NCBI RefSeq assembly: GCF_900168125.1
Contig: NZ_FUZF01000002.1
Span: forward strand, 366,464 to 430,463
Direction of reading: 5' to 3'
Length of the DNA: 64,000 nucleotides
Origin: Sphingobacterium nematocida
GTDB taxonomy: Bacteria; Bacteroidota; Bacteroidia; Sphingobacteriales; Sphingobacteriaceae
Part shown: in pieces, positions 18,457 through 27,304 of the stretch
Layout of the letters: the number at the start of each line of letters is the position of its first letter
Position numbering within the stretch: position 1 is the stretch's first letter
Translations under genes and position numbers: made by a program
The notes under the pieces: generated by a model
Databases searched by the model: none
What the model was told of the DNA's origin: nothing
The model's input: only the letters and a program-made list of their open reading frames with translations

Positions 18457-18990
18457 GATTTTATATCTTAAAATGTGAAAAACTTCTTTACAACTAAGTT
18501 ATGTATAAAACTATCAATAATTTATGCAGCAAATTACTTTGTATTTAAAGTGTATAAATGGTATACAGGTTTTACAAAAATTTACGATTTTGTTAAACAG
18601 ATTTAACAGGAGGTGTAAAAAAAGTGAATTACCATATGTACAATAATTGGTTGTATTTAATATGTTGTGAATATAATTTTTATTGTATATCGATTTGAGA
18701 AAAGTTGTAAAACGGCAGATATGCATTTCTCAGTTTAAACATTTGATTTCTTTACAGTTTTAGACAACAGCTAATCAAAAGAAAAATGCATATAGCAGAT
18801 AGAATGGGTGAGGAGCTCGTAAGGTGTTGAGTAGCCTTAATGGTGAGGAATATAAAGACGGGTACAAATCGCGCATAATACCCAAAAGACGAACATAACT
18901 AAGCTTTAAACTTGAGCTTAGTACATATGAGCTAAAATATCTAAAAGGATATGGAGGTATATTATGAACGAATATGCTGAATCAAAAAAA
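18457..18990. promoter_or_regulatory. AT-rich leader region of the polysaccharide locus
   Basis: This 534-bp region holds no convincing gene; a 70-codon frame on the minus strand is low-complexity. It must contain the promoter for wza on the minus strand, but I find no exact TAnnTTTG match. A dyad CTAAGCT-N9-AGCTTAG (18899-18921) lies downstream of the HTH gene and could end its transcript, though it lacks a T tract. Confidence 0.4.
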
Positions 18991-19464
18991 TTATTTAGGT
19001 TGTTGAGAGTGATTTTGGTTTAATAGACACTCGTTGTATTTTTCTAATAGAAGTATATATTTTCTTATCCAATAGTCAATCTTCTCATTTTCTGTGAATT
19101 GGTTTTGGAAAGGATGATTTTCTAATTTAGTATCTGAATTGGAGCAAAAAACTTCAGGAAAATCAGAAGAAAAATCATAATTAATATGAGAGCCAATTCT
19201 TACTAATATATCAAAAGGTAAAGTATCATGCTCAAACCAATTGTATAACGTACACCTGCTAATCTTCATATATCTGGCCAACTTACTTATATTATGACCT
19301 TGCTTTCTAATAATAGACTCTACAATACTACCAGCATGTTTTTGCGAAGAATATTTTAAGGCAGCTCTGTTGCTTTCGTTATTTAAACCAATTTTAAAAA
19401 AATCAATCCCCGATTTGATAGCGCTCATAATTCTCTTAATTTTTAGTTCATAATTAATTTTCAT
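18991..19464 (-). CDS. Small helix-turn-helix (XRE-like) regulator
   Basis: A 157-residue protein with a clear helix-turn-helix in its middle: GHNISKLARYMKISRCTLYNWFEHDTL, followed by PFDILVRIGSHINYDF, the arrangement of XRE/Cro-type DNA-binding domains. The C-terminal 45 residues are polar with a possible amphipathic helix (DYWIRKYILLLEKYNECLL). It lies between the polysaccharide operon and a divergent receiver-Crp gene, so it may regulate one or both. I do not recognise a named family. Confidence 0.65.
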   Translation of the reverse strand: MKINYELKIKRIMSAIKSGIDFFKIGLNNESNRAALKYSSQKHAGSIVESIIRKQGHNISKLARYMKISRCTLYNWFEHDTLPFDILVRIGSHINYDFSSDFPEVFCSNSDTKLENHPFQNQFTENEKIDYWIRKYILLLEKYNECLLNQNHSQQPK

Positions 19465-19517
19465 TTAAATTTCCTTCAAATGTTTTATATGCGAAATGAT
19501 GCTTGTCAATATTTATA

Positions 19518-19531
19518 GTGACGATGGTCAC
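19518..19531. promoter_or_regulatory. Crp-like dyad GTGA-N6-TCAC in a divergent promoter region
   Basis: AGTGACGATGGTCACA (19517-19532) contains the perfect half-sites GTGA and TCAC separated by six bases, close to the classical Crp consensus TGTGA-N6-TCACA. It lies 54 bp upstream of the HTH start and 110 bp upstream of the receiver-Crp gene. Assignment as an operator is inference. The neighbouring Crp-family protein has an FNR-like recognition helix (ETVSR), so it may not be the cognate factor. Confidence 0.45.
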
Positions 19532-19641
19532 ATATTTTAATTTCGGTTTTGTCGCTGAAACGCTACACTTTTTAAGAAAAAATTGGCGCGAAGTAGAATT
19601 AGAAGTAGATTTATGAATGATCTGCTATAGGTATTGACAAA

Positions 19642-20688
19642 ATGAAAAATATTTTAATTATCGAAAATGATCCGGATTTACTGGGTAAATATTCGGATAT
19701 ATTAAGAAATTCAGGGTATGAAGTAACAGCAGCATTTAATAGCGAAATAGGGATTAACCTAGCAATAAGTAAACTCCCTAGTTTAATATTATGCAATACT
19801 GTGTTGTCAAATATAGATGGTTTTGGAGTATTATCTATATTGTCAAAAAATCCATCCACTACTAAAATACCCTTTGTCTTTTTGAACGCATTATCGACTC
19901 CAGATATTGTAAAAAAAGGAATAGCTTGTGGCGCTGATGATTTTGTTACCAAGCCATTTCAGGGCGATCAGCTTGTTAGATCTGTAGAAGCTCGAATTAA
20001 CAAGAATAAGAATCAGAATTGGACATCATTGCCGATTAGCGAGACGATTAACAATCATCCCCATAATGGCAAAGGCCTGGAAAAACTGTTCGATCTTATT
20101 TCTCAATGCAAAATACGGCATATCAAAAAGAAACAAACGTTGTATTACGAAAGCGATCATTCGCAATGGCTTTATCTATTGGTCGAAGGTTGTATTAAGA
20201 CATTGAAACTAACACACGATGGACGACAAATGATTACAGGGTTGTATAAGCCCAAAAGTTTTATTGGTTTGGATACTTTGTTACTAGATGATCCTTGGCT
20301 TGAAAGTGCCGAAGCTACTCAGAATTCATCTCTTTATTTTATATCTAAAAGTGCGATTATTGATTTATTAAACGAACATGTTGAACTTAATCAACACTTT
20401 ATTAAAATATTATCAGCCAATTTACACGAAAAAGAAGATCAACTCATAGAGCTTGCTTATGAGTCTGTGAGAAAAAGACTTGCACAAGTATTGGTTCGGT
20501 TAAATAAGGATGCGGTCCCAATAGACCAAATAGATATTTGTAGGGATGAGCTTGCTGGACTTGCTGGTATTGCTACAGAAACCGTTAGTAGAATACTTAC
20601 CGATTTTAAAGAAAGGGGGTTGATAGAAAGAAATGGAAGTCAAATCCAGATTAAGGATCTTTACGGTTTAATAAAGATGAAAAGCTAA
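19642..20688 (+). CDS. Receiver domain-Crp/Fnr fusion regulator with degenerate phospho-acceptor
   Basis: A 348-residue protein with an N-terminal receiver domain (1-120), a cyclic-nucleotide-binding-like beta-barrel (about 145-260) and a Crp-type winged helix (about 280-345, DELAGLAGIATETVSRILTDFKERGLIERNG). In the receiver the acidic pocket is present (ENDPD) and so is the K in FVTKPF. The position of the phospho-accepting Asp reads Asn: LILCNTVLSNIDGFG, N52. The receiver is therefore probably not phosphorylated in the normal way. The recognition helix E-x-x-S-R resembles FNR. A universal stress protein gene follows, suggesting a redox or oxygen-related regulon. Confidence 0.88.
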   Translation: MKNILIIENDPDLLGKYSDILRNSGYEVTAAFNSEIGINLAISKLPSLILCNTVLSNIDGFGVLSILSKNPSTTKIPFVFLNALSTPDIVKKGIACGADDFVTKPFQGDQLVRSVEARINKNKNQNWTSLPISETINNHPHNGKGLEKLFDLISQCKIRHIKKKQTLYYESDHSQWLYLLVEGCIKTLKLTHDGRQMITGLYKPKSFIGLDTLLLDDPWLESAEATQNSSLYFISKSAIIDLLNEHVELNQHFIKILSANLHEKEDQLIELAYESVRKRLAQVLVRLNKDAVPIDQIDICRDELAGLAGIATETVSRILTDFKERGLIERNGSQIQIKDLYGLIKMKS

Positions 20689-20822
20689 ATAAGCTTTTTG
20701 TTGCCCTTTCTTTACAACAATTATAAGTAACCTTCTCGAAAAATGCCTGTGTAAGACAATCTCGATTGATCTTGAAAAGTGTATACCACCAAATTATATG
20801 TAAAGCATATTTTACGTTAACG

Positions 20823-20840
20823 ATCAGTATTTTGACTGAT
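20823..20840. promoter_or_regulatory. 18-bp dyad ATCAGT-N6-ACTGAT upstream of the universal stress gene
   Basis: A perfect 6+6 inverted repeat with a six-base spacer, 60 bp upstream of the USP start and just upstream of its predicted -33/-7 promoter. The geometry equals that of Crp/Fnr-family sites. It may be the target of the receiver-Crp fusion encoded immediately upstream, which is inference. Confidence 0.45.
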
Positions 20841-20847
20841 AGCCGTC

Positions 20848-20879
20848 ATTGTATCTGTACTATTCTAAAAGTAATTTTG
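20848..20879 (+). promoter_or_regulatory. Bacteroidota-type promoter for the universal stress gene
   Basis: TAATTTTG (20872-20879) matches the -7 consensus TAnnTTTG exactly. ATTG (20848-20851) lies 20 bp upstream, at the spacing expected for the -33 element. The ATG is at 20900. Confidence 0.6.
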
Positions 20880-20899
20880 GCGAAAAATGATGGAAATGT

Positions 20900-21730
20900 A
20901 TGGAAAAAATTCTGGTAGCTACAGATCTTTCGGCTCGCTCTACTTCAGCGATTCAGTTTGCCTATAAATTGTCGCAATTAAAAGGTGCGACGTTGATTAT
21001 TGTGCATGTTTATCATCTTTTGAAACCCAAAAGCTGGCGACCTCATCGGTTTGAAAATTACCGCCAAGTCAGAAGAGAATTTATATTAACTAAGTTAAAC
21101 AAGTTTTTAGATCGAATTTTTAGTAGCATAGAAGCACCTGCCGTTAATTTTGAGATAGACCTTCAGATGAATCCAAATATAGTGACCACTATTTTGAGAT
21201 GTGTGGCCAAGCATAAATGTACCTGTATATGCCATGGTATTCAGGGGAGAGGGAGATTGAAAAAGACGATTGGTGCCTCGGCAAATAAAATAATTGCGAA
21301 ATCGCCAGTTCCCGTAATTAGTGTGCCCAGTTTTTATAAGACAAAAACTATAGATAGTATTTGTTACGCTTCAGATATGAATAATTATCAAAAGGAAATC
21401 AAGAAGATCGTAGAGTTTGTAAAAATACTTAATGTTGAAATTAAGTTGTTGCATGTTGTCTTTCCACGAGAAATTATGCTTAAAGCTACACTTTTAGAAG
21501 CGCGGTTGTTCAAAAGGGTAGGAGTTGTGGTTAAGGTTAAATATGCTCTCAGAACCTCTGCGAACACTTTAATTGAAGATATTGATCTAGCGATTAGAAA
21601 AATAAGACCGTCCCTAGTCGTTTTTTTTATAAATAAATCTAAACACTATTTAAACTCCATACTTTATTCCTCAACGACAGAGGAATTGGCTCTCTTTAGA
21701 AAAATCCCGATATTAACTTATAAAAAGTAA
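20900..21730 (+). CDS. Universal stress protein, tandem UspA domains
   Basis: A 276-residue protein with two UspA-like domains. The first (1-147) starts MEKILVATDLSARSTSAIQFAY and ends with GRGRLKKTIGASANKIIAKSPVPVISVP, which keeps the G-x2-G...G-(S/T) ATP-binding style loop. The second (about 150-276) starts IDSICYASDMNNYQKEI and is more degenerate. Such proteins bind nucleotides and are induced in stress or low oxygen. The gene follows the receiver-Crp regulator and has its own promoter and dyad. Confidence 0.85.
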   Translation: MEKILVATDLSARSTSAIQFAYKLSQLKGATLIIVHVYHLLKPKSWRPHRFENYRQVRREFILTKLNKFLDRIFSSIEAPAVNFEIDLQMNPNIVTTILRCVAKHKCTCICHGIQGRGRLKKTIGASANKIIAKSPVPVISVPSFYKTKTIDSICYASDMNNYQKEIKKIVEFVKILNVEIKLLHVVFPREIMLKATLLEARLFKRVGVVVKVKYALRTSANTLIEDIDLAIRKIRPSLVVFFINKSKHYLNSILYSSTTEELALFRKIPILTYKK

Positions 21731-21768
21731 ATAATCCCCAAGAGTTTCAATCTAATATATACAGGTGT

Positions 21769-21795
21769 CATTAAAGTTGGAACGGTTCTTTAATG
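21769..21795 (+). terminator. Intrinsic terminator after the universal stress gene
   Basis: CATTAAAG (21769-21776) and CTTTAATG (21788-21795) form an 8-bp stem, with AAC/GTT pairing possible inside the loop, followed by GTTTTTCT. Confidence 0.55.
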
Positions 21796-22088
21796 GTTTT
21801 TCTGTAACTATATCATAGACTTAATATGCTTCTTAGCAAAATAAGGTTCTATTTGCAATAGTTCTATTTGAAACTTTTTAAATGATTGACCTTTTTGATT
21901 ACATGGTCAGTATTTGTAAGGCTTTTGCAGTATGAAAATGATATCAAATAGGTGTTTTTTTTCGATTTATAATAAAAAACATGATTGTTACACTTGTAAT
22001 GTATTGTTTTTTAGGTGTTTGTGTTTTTGTGTTGGTTGTTGTGACAATTAGGAGACTTTTCATTCTTTTTTTGATTTCAAAAAGTTCT
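21796..22088. other. Long AT-rich upstream region of the outer-membrane barrel gene
   Basis: No credible gene is seen in this stretch. It holds T-rich runs and an inverted pair TGACC/GGTCA (around 21890-21910). The length before a highly expressed porin-like gene suggests regulatory sequence, but no specific element is recognised. Confidence 0.35.
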
Positions 22089-22096
22089 ACATTTGC
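22089..22096 (+). promoter_or_regulatory. -7 promoter element of the outer-membrane barrel gene
   Basis: TACATTTG matches TAnnTTTG exactly, 26 bp before the ATG at 22123. A TTTG at 22070-22073 could serve as the -33 element, but its 15-bp spacing is shorter than usual. Confidence 0.5.
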
Positions 22097-22122
22097 CAGT
22101 GTTAAATATAAATTAAAAAGAT

Positions 22123-22761
22123 ATGAAAAAATTTTTACTTACATTAACTGCTGTTGCAGGTTTGACTGCTGCTTCTCAAGCGCAAGAGTTTGGTTTTGAA
22201 AAAGGTAACTTCATCGTAGAAGGTAATCTTGCTACAAACAATACAAATGACAAAGGTACTAAAGCTAAAACTTCTGTATTGAACTTCAACCCTAAAGCAG
22301 GTTACTTCGTGACTGATAAAATTGCTGTTGGAGTTGACTTCGGTTTTGGTCAAGACAAAAAAACTACTTACGCAGGTGATATCAAAACTGTTGCTACAAA
22401 CAAGAACTTTGGTGTTGGTGCTTTTGGTCGTTACTACTTCTTAGAAGTTGGTTCACGTTTCAAAACTTACACAGAAGTAGGTGTTGGTTACACTAACGAA
22501 AAATTAGGTGAGACTAAAGTTGGTGATGTTAAAACTGACGCGGTTAAATTCAATGGATTTGGTGCTAATGCAGGTATTGGTGCTAACTTCTTCTTGACTG
22601 AGAAAATCGCTGTTAACTTTGCTTTTGCTGATGTTGTTTCTTTCAACTCACGTAAAGCTGATGTAGATGGTGCTAAAGCTGAGACTGAATTCAATACTAA
22701 CGTAAATGTTTTCAATAACTTCTTTAACACTGCTAAATTTGGTTTGACTTTCAAATTCTAA
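22123..22761 (+). CDS. Outer-membrane beta-barrel protein (OmpW/porin-like), probably abundant
   Basis: A 212-residue secreted protein. The signal peptide MKKFLLTLTAVAGLTAASQAQ ends at AQA-like processing, followed by EFGFEKGNFIVEGNL. Alternating hydrophobic strands such as VGAFGRYYFLEVG, FKTYTEVGVGYTNEK and IGANFFLTEKIAVNFAFA, and a C-terminal FGLTFKF ending in Phe, fit an eight-stranded outer-membrane barrel of the Bacteroidota outer membrane beta-barrel family. Codon choice is strikingly uniform (GCT, GGT, AAC, AAA), unlike its neighbours, which suggests high expression. It has its own promoter and terminator. The function is unknown. Confidence 0.85.
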   Translation: MKKFLLTLTAVAGLTAASQAQEFGFEKGNFIVEGNLATNNTNDKGTKAKTSVLNFNPKAGYFVTDKIAVGVDFGFGQDKKTTYAGDIKTVATNKNFGVGAFGRYYFLEVGSRFKTYTEVGVGYTNEKLGETKVGDVKTDAVKFNGFGANAGIGANFFLTEKIAVNFAFADVVSFNSRKADVDGAKAETEFNTNVNVFNNFFNTAKFGLTFKF

Positions 22762-22786
22762 TTTGAATAGAAGTTCAAAAAATAGA

Positions 22787-22815
22787 AAGCCTCACATTTT
22801 GTGAGGCTTTTTTGT
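22787..22815 (+). terminator. Strong bidirectional terminator between porin and SDR genes
   Basis: AAAGCCTCAC and GTGAGGCTTT pair around ATTTT and are followed by TTTTG on the plus strand. The complementary A run lets it serve the convergent SDR gene as well. Confidence 0.8.
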
Positions 22816-22818
22816 TAT

Positions 22819-23535
22819 TTATGGATTTGTGGACCAGAGGGAAGCCGATTTTAACATCGCTCTACGGGGCAATTTTAAGTTGGCCACGATTAGCTCGGCA
22901 AAGTCCTCAGGTTGTAATACGGTCTCAGGGTTCCCGTCCGTCAAATTCAATTCCTTGGACATATCCGATGCAATCGTACTGGGCATCAAAGTACAAACCC
23001 GTATATTGTTCTTACGTACTTCACGCATTAATGAGTCCGAGAAGCCAATAACTCCAAATTTGGACGCGCTATAGGCTGAAGTTGTGGCTGCACCATTTAG
23101 ACCAGCGGTAGACGATACATTGATAATATCACCTTCATTTTTTTCTATAAGCTGCGGAAGTACTGCTTTGGTGACATAGTAGGTGCCCAACAGGTTCGTT
23201 TCGACAATTTCTTTCCAGGTCTTTGGGTCCATGTCCAATACGGATCCAAAAGCAGCTACACCGGCATTATTTACTAAAATGTCAAACGTTCCAAAGTCCG
23301 TTGTTAATTTTTCGATGGATGAGATTACACTGTCAAAATCTGCTACATCAAAAATCGCATAGGTAGCTTTTATCCCTAGTTCGGATAGTTCGGATACAGT
23401 TTCTTTCAATAAAGACTCATTTCTACCTGTGATAGCAATATTGATGCCTTCTTTAGCAAAAGCCAGTGCGGTTGCTTTACCTAAGCCTCTGCCGCCACCA
23501 GTTATTAAAGCATTTTTTCCTTTTAAGTTCTCCAT
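22819..23535 (-). CDS. SDR-family oxidoreductase (3-ketoacyl-ACP reductase-like)
   Basis: A 238-residue classical short-chain dehydrogenase. It shows the NAD(P) loop GGGRGLGKATALAF, NNAGVAAFG, the catalytic Ser in INVSSTAGLNG and the Y-x3-K in YSASKFG. ATG at 23535 (MENLKGKNAL) is the start; the longer frame begins with TTG. A TAnnTTTG element (TAGCTTTG, minus strand, 23539-23546) lies immediately before the ATG, which would give a nearly leaderless transcript. The substrate is unknown; such genes are often annotated fabG-like. It separates the str operon from the porin gene. Confidence 0.88.
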   Translation of the reverse strand: MENLKGKNALITGGGRGLGKATALAFAKEGINIAITGRNESLLKETVSELSELGIKATYAIFDVADFDSVISSIEKLTTDFGTFDILVNNAGVAAFGSVLDMDPKTWKEIVETNLLGTYYVTKAVLPQLIEKNEGDIINVSSTAGLNGAATTSAYSASKFGVIGFSDSLMREVRKNNIRVCTLMPSTIASDMSKELNLTDGNPETVLQPEDFAELIVANLKLPRRAMLKSASLWSTNP

Positions 23536-23560
23536 ATACAAAGCTACTTATTAAAAACAA

Positions 23561-23588
23561 AAAAGCCTTCTTGTTAGAGAAGGCTTTT
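23561..23588 (-). terminator. Terminator after rpsJ
   Basis: AAAAGCCTTC (23561-23570) and GAAGGCTTTT (23579-23588) form a 10-bp stem. On the minus strand it is followed by a T-rich tail, 23 bp beyond the rpsJ stop. Confidence 0.8.
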
Positions 23589-23610
23589 CTTTTTCAGTAA
23601 CTGAAATCTA

Positions 23611-23916
23611 TCACACTTTGATTTCAACTTCAACACCTGAAGGTAATTCTAATTTCATCAATGCATCAACAGTTTTAGAGTTTGATGAATAGATGTCTAA
23701 CAATCTCTTGTAAGAACATAATTGGAATTGCTCACGTGCTTTTTTGTTAACGTGTGGTGAACGTAATACCGTGTAGATTTTTTTCTCAGTAGGCAATGGA
23801 ATAGGTCCACTAACAACTGCACCTGTAGGTTTTACCGTTTTTACGATTTTCTCAGCTGATTTGTCAACTAAATTGTAATCGTAAGATTTCAATTTGATTC
23901 TGATTCTTTGGCTCAT
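23611..23916 (-). CDS. rpsJ: 30S ribosomal protein S10
   Basis: A 101-residue S10 protein, full length ([53 protein letters not shown]). It is a component of the 30S head and the NusE partner in antitermination. It is the last gene of the str operon here, and a strong terminator follows instead of rplC. The spacer to fusA carries an 8-bp hairpin at 23936-23969. Confidence 0.97.
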   Translation of the reverse strand: MSQRIRIKLKSYDYNLVDKSAEKIVKTVKPTGAVVSGPIPLPTEKKIYTVLRSPHVNKKAREQFQLCSYKRLLDIYSSNSKTVDALMKLELPSGVEVEIKV

Positions 23917-23935
23917 TTTTTATTGTTTTAAAGAT

Positions 23936-23969
23936 GACCGCTGATTAGAGCTATTCGCAACCAGCGGTC
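23936..23969 (-). promoter_or_regulatory. Intercistronic hairpin between fusA and rpsJ
   Basis: GACCGCTG (23936-23943) and CAGCGGTC (23962-23969) form an 8-bp GC-rich stem with an 18-base loop. It lies in the leader of rpsJ, 20 bp upstream of its ATG, and has no T tract. It may be a regulatory or processing structure. Confidence 0.45.
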
Positions 23970-23987
23970 GGTTTGTTTTTATCTTAA

Positions 23988-26111
23988 CTATTCTTCGATA
24001 GCTTTGATTTTACCTTTAGATTTTGCAATCACATCGTCTTGTACGTTACGAGGTGCTTCTGCATAGTGATCAAACTCCATAGTAGAAGTTGCACGACCTG
24101 AAGTAATCGTACGCAATTGCGTTACATAACCAAACATCTCAGAAAGAGGAACGATAGCTTTGATTACTTGAGCGCCATTACGCGTATCAAGACCTTGCAT
24201 CTGACCACGACGACGGTTTAAGTCACCCATTACATCACCCATGTTTTCTTCAGGTGTCAATACTTCTACCTTCATGATTGGCTCCATTAATGTTGGAGAA
24301 CATTTAGGTAGTCCTTGACGGTAAGCCATTTTCGCTGCCAATTCGAATGACAAAGCATCTGAATCGACTGCGTGGAATGAACCATCAATCAAACGAACTT
24401 TCATGCCTGATAGAGGGAAACCAGCTAAAACACCATTTTTCAATGACATCTCAAATCCTTTTTGAACTGAAGGAATGTATTCTTTAGGAATAGCACCACC
24501 TACGATTTCATTTACGAATTGAAGCGCAGATTTTGAAGTGTCATAATCTTCATCAATTGGAGAGATAACAACTTTGATATCCGCAAATTTACCACGACCA
24601 CCTGATTGTTTTTTGTAAACTTCACGGTGCTCTGTACTACCTTTGATAGACTCTTTGTAAGCAACTTGAGGCGCGCCTTGGTTTACTTCAACTTTGAACT
24701 CACGACGTAAACGGTCGATCAAGATATCTAAGTGAAGCTCACCCATACCAGAGATTACAGTTTGACCAGTCTCTTCGTCTGTTTTTACTACGAATGTAGG
24801 ATCTTCCTCTGCTAGTTTACCAAGACCAATACCTAATTTATCAATATCAGCTTGAGTTTTAGGCTCAATAGCTAAACCGATAACCGGCTCTGGGAATTGC
24901 ATTGACTCAAGAACGATAGGGTTTTTCTCGTCACATAGTGTATCACCAGTTTTGATGTCTTTGAAACCAACAACAGCACCAATATCACCAGCTCCGATAC
25001 GCTCGATAGGATTTTGCTTATTAGCATGCATTTGGAAGATACGAGAAATACGTTCTCTGTTTCCTGAACGTGTATTCAACACGTAAGAACCTGCTTCTAA
25101 CACACCTGAATAAGCGCGTACAAAACATAAACGGCCTACGAATGGGTCAGTAGCGATTTTGAAACCTAATGCTGCGAATGGTTCTGCTTCAGATGGTTTA
25201 CGCTCGATTTCTTCACCAGTGTTAGGGTTAGTACCTTTTACCGCTTCGATATCAAGAGGTGAAGGCAATAATTCCATTACTAAGTCAAGCATAGTCTGTA
25301 CACCTTTGTTCTTGAAAGATGAACCACATACCATAGGGACGATAGCGTTATCCAATACCGCTGCACGTAGAGCATTCAAGATCTCACGCTCAGTCAATGA
25401 GTTTGGATCTTCAAAGAATTTCTCCATCAAAGACTCATCATAAGAAGCTACTGCTTCTAATAATTTCTCACGGTACTCAGCTACTTCATCCAACATATCT
25501 GCAGGAATTGGAACTTCTGTAAAAGTCATGCCTTTATCAGCTTCATTCCACACCATACCACGGTTGTTGATTAAGTCAACTACACCTTCGAAATCATCTT
25601 CAGCACCGATAGGTAATTGTAAAGCAACAGCATTAGATCCTAACATGGATTTTACTTGACCAACAACTTTTAAGAAGTCGGCACCTGAACGGTCCATTTT
25701 GTTTACAAATCCAATACGAGGTACTTTATAGCCATCTGCTAATCTCCAGTTAGTTTCTGATTGAGGTTCAACACCATCAACAGCAGAGAACAAGAAAACT
25801 AGTCCATCTAGTACACGTAATGAACGGTTTACCTCAACCGTGAAATCCACGTGTCCTGGTGTATCGATTACGTTTACTTGATATTTATTGTTACGGTAGT
25901 TCCAGAATACAGTTACAGCTGCAGAAGTGATCGTGATACCACGTTCTTGCTCTTGCGCCATCCAGTCAGTCGTAGCCGAACCCTCGTGTGTCTCTCCCAA
26001 TTTGTGGTTTACACCAGAGTAGAATAAGATACGCTCTGTGGTGGTAGTTTTACCAGCATCGATGTGAGCAGCGATACCGATATTTCTAACTAATTTTAAA
26101 TCTTTTGCCAT
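23988..26111 (-). CDS. fusA: Elongation factor G
   Basis: A 707-residue translocation GTPase of full length. The G domain has G1 [17 protein letters not shown]2/G3 [11 protein letters not shown] and [18 protein letters not shown], and G4 [10 protein letters not shown]. Domains II-V follow, including [18 protein letters not shown] and the C-terminal [22 protein letters not shown]. It catalyses ribosome translocation. It is the third gene of the str operon. Confidence 0.98.
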   Translation of the reverse strand: MAKDLKLVRNIGIAAHIDAGKTTTTERILFYSGVNHKLGETHEGSATTDWMAQEQERGITITSAAVTVFWNYRNNKYQVNVIDTPGHVDFTVEVNRSLRVLDGLVFLFSAVDGVEPQSETNWRLADGYKVPRIGFVNKMDRSGADFLKVVGQVKSMLGSNAVALQLPIGAEDDFEGVVDLINNRGMVWNEADKGMTFTEVPIPADMLDEVAEYREKLLEAVASYDESLMEKFFEDPNSLTEREILNALRAAVLDNAIVPMVCGSSFKNKGVQTMLDLVMELLPSPLDIEAVKGTNPNTGEEIERKPSEAEPFAALGFKIATDPFVGRLCFVRAYSGVLEAGSYVLNTRSGNRERISRIFQMHANKQNPIERIGAGDIGAVVGFKDIKTGDTLCDEKNPIVLESMQFPEPVIGLAIEPKTQADIDKLGIGLGKLAEEDPTFVVKTDEETGQTVISGMGELHLDILIDRLRREFKVEVNQGAPQVAYKESIKGSTEHREVYKKQSGGRGKFADIKVVISPIDEDYDTSKSALQFVNEIVGGAIPKEYIPSVQKGFEMSLKNGVLAGFPLSGMKVRLIDGSFHAVDSDALSFELAAKMAYRQGLPKCSPTLMEPIMKVEVLTPEENMGDVMGDLNRRRGQMQGLDTRNGAQVIKAIVPLSEMFGYVTQLRTITSGRATSTMEFDHYAEAPRNVQDDVIAKSKGKIKAIEE

Positions 26112-26168
26112 ATTAATTTTGCAGTTTGCCCTTAGGAGGCTTTTGTTTGTTTTAACAGTTTAAATAAG

Positions 26169-26216
26169 TACACCGATCCCGATAACGATTTAACTCTATT
26201 ATCAAAGATCGGTGTA
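26169..26216 (-). promoter_or_regulatory. Hairpin in the rpsG-fusA spacer
   Basis: TACACCGATC (26169-26178) and GATCGGTGTA (26207-26216) form a 10-bp perfect stem in the 132-bp spacer between rpsG and fusA. It could be a site for S7 autoregulation, an attenuator or an RNA processing site. In E. coli S7 acts between rpsL and rpsG, so any analogy is loose. Confidence 0.45.
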
Positions 26217-26243
26217 ATCATATTTGTTTTGTCGTTTTCAAAA

Positions 26244-26711
26244 TTAGAATCTGAAGTGTGAGAACGCTTTGTTAGCCTCAGCCATTTTATGCGTATCTTC
26301 TTTCTTCTTAACAGCAGCACCTTCACCTTTAGAAGCTGAAATGATCTCTCCTGCTAATTTTTCGAACATAGTTTTCTCACCGCGTTTGCGAGCGTAAGAA
26401 ATTAACCATTTCATACCTAAAGCGATTTTACGCTCAGGACGTACTTCCATAGGAACTTGGAAGTTGGCACCACCAACACGACGAGATTTAACCTCTACTG
26501 CAGGCATTACGTTGTTTAAAGCTTTTTTCCAAGCTTCCAACCCGTTCTCTTGTGTTTTTTGTTCTACTAATTCTACTGCATCGTAAAAAATAGAGTAAGC
26601 GATAGATTTTTTACCGTCAAACATCATATTGTTTACAAAACGTGTTACCTGAACGTCGTTAAACTTTGGATCAGGTAAAATGATTCTCTTTTTTGGTTTT
26701 GATTTTCTCAT
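26244..26711 (-). CDS. rpsG: 30S ribosomal protein S7
   Basis: A 155-residue S7 protein ([54 protein letters not shown]), full length. It nucleates assembly of the 30S head by binding 16S rRNA. It is 19 bp downstream of rpsL within the str operon. Confidence 0.97.
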   Translation of the reverse strand: MRKSKPKKRIILPDPKFNDVQVTRFVNNMMFDGKKSIAYSIFYDAVELVEQKTQENGLEAWKKALNNVMPAVEVKSRRVGGANFQVPMEVRPERKIALGMKWLISYARKRGEKTMFEKLAGEIISASKGEGAAVKKKEDTHKMAEANKAFSHFRF

Positions 26712-26730
26712 TTTTCTTTCCTCCGTTTAA

Positions 26731-27144
26731 TTATTTCTTTTTGCCTTTTGCTGGAGCTGCAGCTACTTGTCCTGGTTTAGGACGCTTAGTTCCATACTTA
26801 GAACGACGTTGGTTACGACCTGCTACACCTGAAGTATCTAATGCACCACGGATGATGTGGTAACGTACACCTGGTAAATCCTTAACACGACCACCACGGA
26901 TCAATACGATCGAGTGCTCTTGTAAGTTGTGACCTTCTCCAGGGATGTAAGCGTTAACCTCTTTACCGTTTGTTAAACGTACACGAGCTACTTTACGCAT
27001 TGCTGAGTTTGGTTTTTTAGGGGTAGTAGTATATACACGTGTACATACACCTCTTCGCTGTGGACATGAGTCCAACGCTGGTGACTTACTCTTGTCTACC
27101 AGAGCTACTCTACCTTTTCTAACTAATTGTTGAATAGTAGGCAT
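26731..27144 (-). CDS. rpsL: 30S ribosomal protein S12
   Basis: A 137-residue S12 protein beginning [34 protein letters not shown] and containing [18 protein letters not shown] and [25 protein letters not shown], the decoding-centre loops where streptomycin resistance changes occur. The lysine of the TTPKKPNSA loop is wild type. It is the first gene of the str operon, with a TAnnTTTG match upstream. Confidence 0.97.
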   Translation of the reverse strand: MPTIQQLVRKGRVALVDKSKSPALDSCPQRRGVCTRVYTTTPKKPNSAMRKVARVRLTNGKEVNAYIPGEGHNLQEHSIVLIRGGRVKDLPGVRYHIIRGALDTSGVAGRNQRRSKYGTKRPKPGQVAAAPAKGKKK

Positions 27145-27193
27145 TTACCTTTTTTTGTTTTTTAATTTGTAAAAATTAATTTTTTAAAGTCTG

Positions 27194-27201
27194 CAAAGAT
27201 A
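27194..27201 (-). promoter_or_regulatory. -7 promoter element of the str operon
   Basis: TATCTTTG on the minus strand matches TAnnTTTG, 50 bp upstream of the rpsL ATG. No clear -33 element is seen at the usual spacing. Confidence 0.45.
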
Positions 27202-27304
27202 TAAAGAATATTTTGAACTCTAAATAGTTAGCTTTAAAATCTTTCAAAGATTTTGTTCACACAATTAGCTTTTGGAAATAGATAGAGTGGGCGACGAAGC
27301 TTAA

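Noticed and set aside
18514..18726. 70-codon minus-strand frame upstream of wza
   Set aside because: Low-complexity Cys/Ile/Asn/Tyr-rich translation of AT-rich leader DNA, with no family resemblance.
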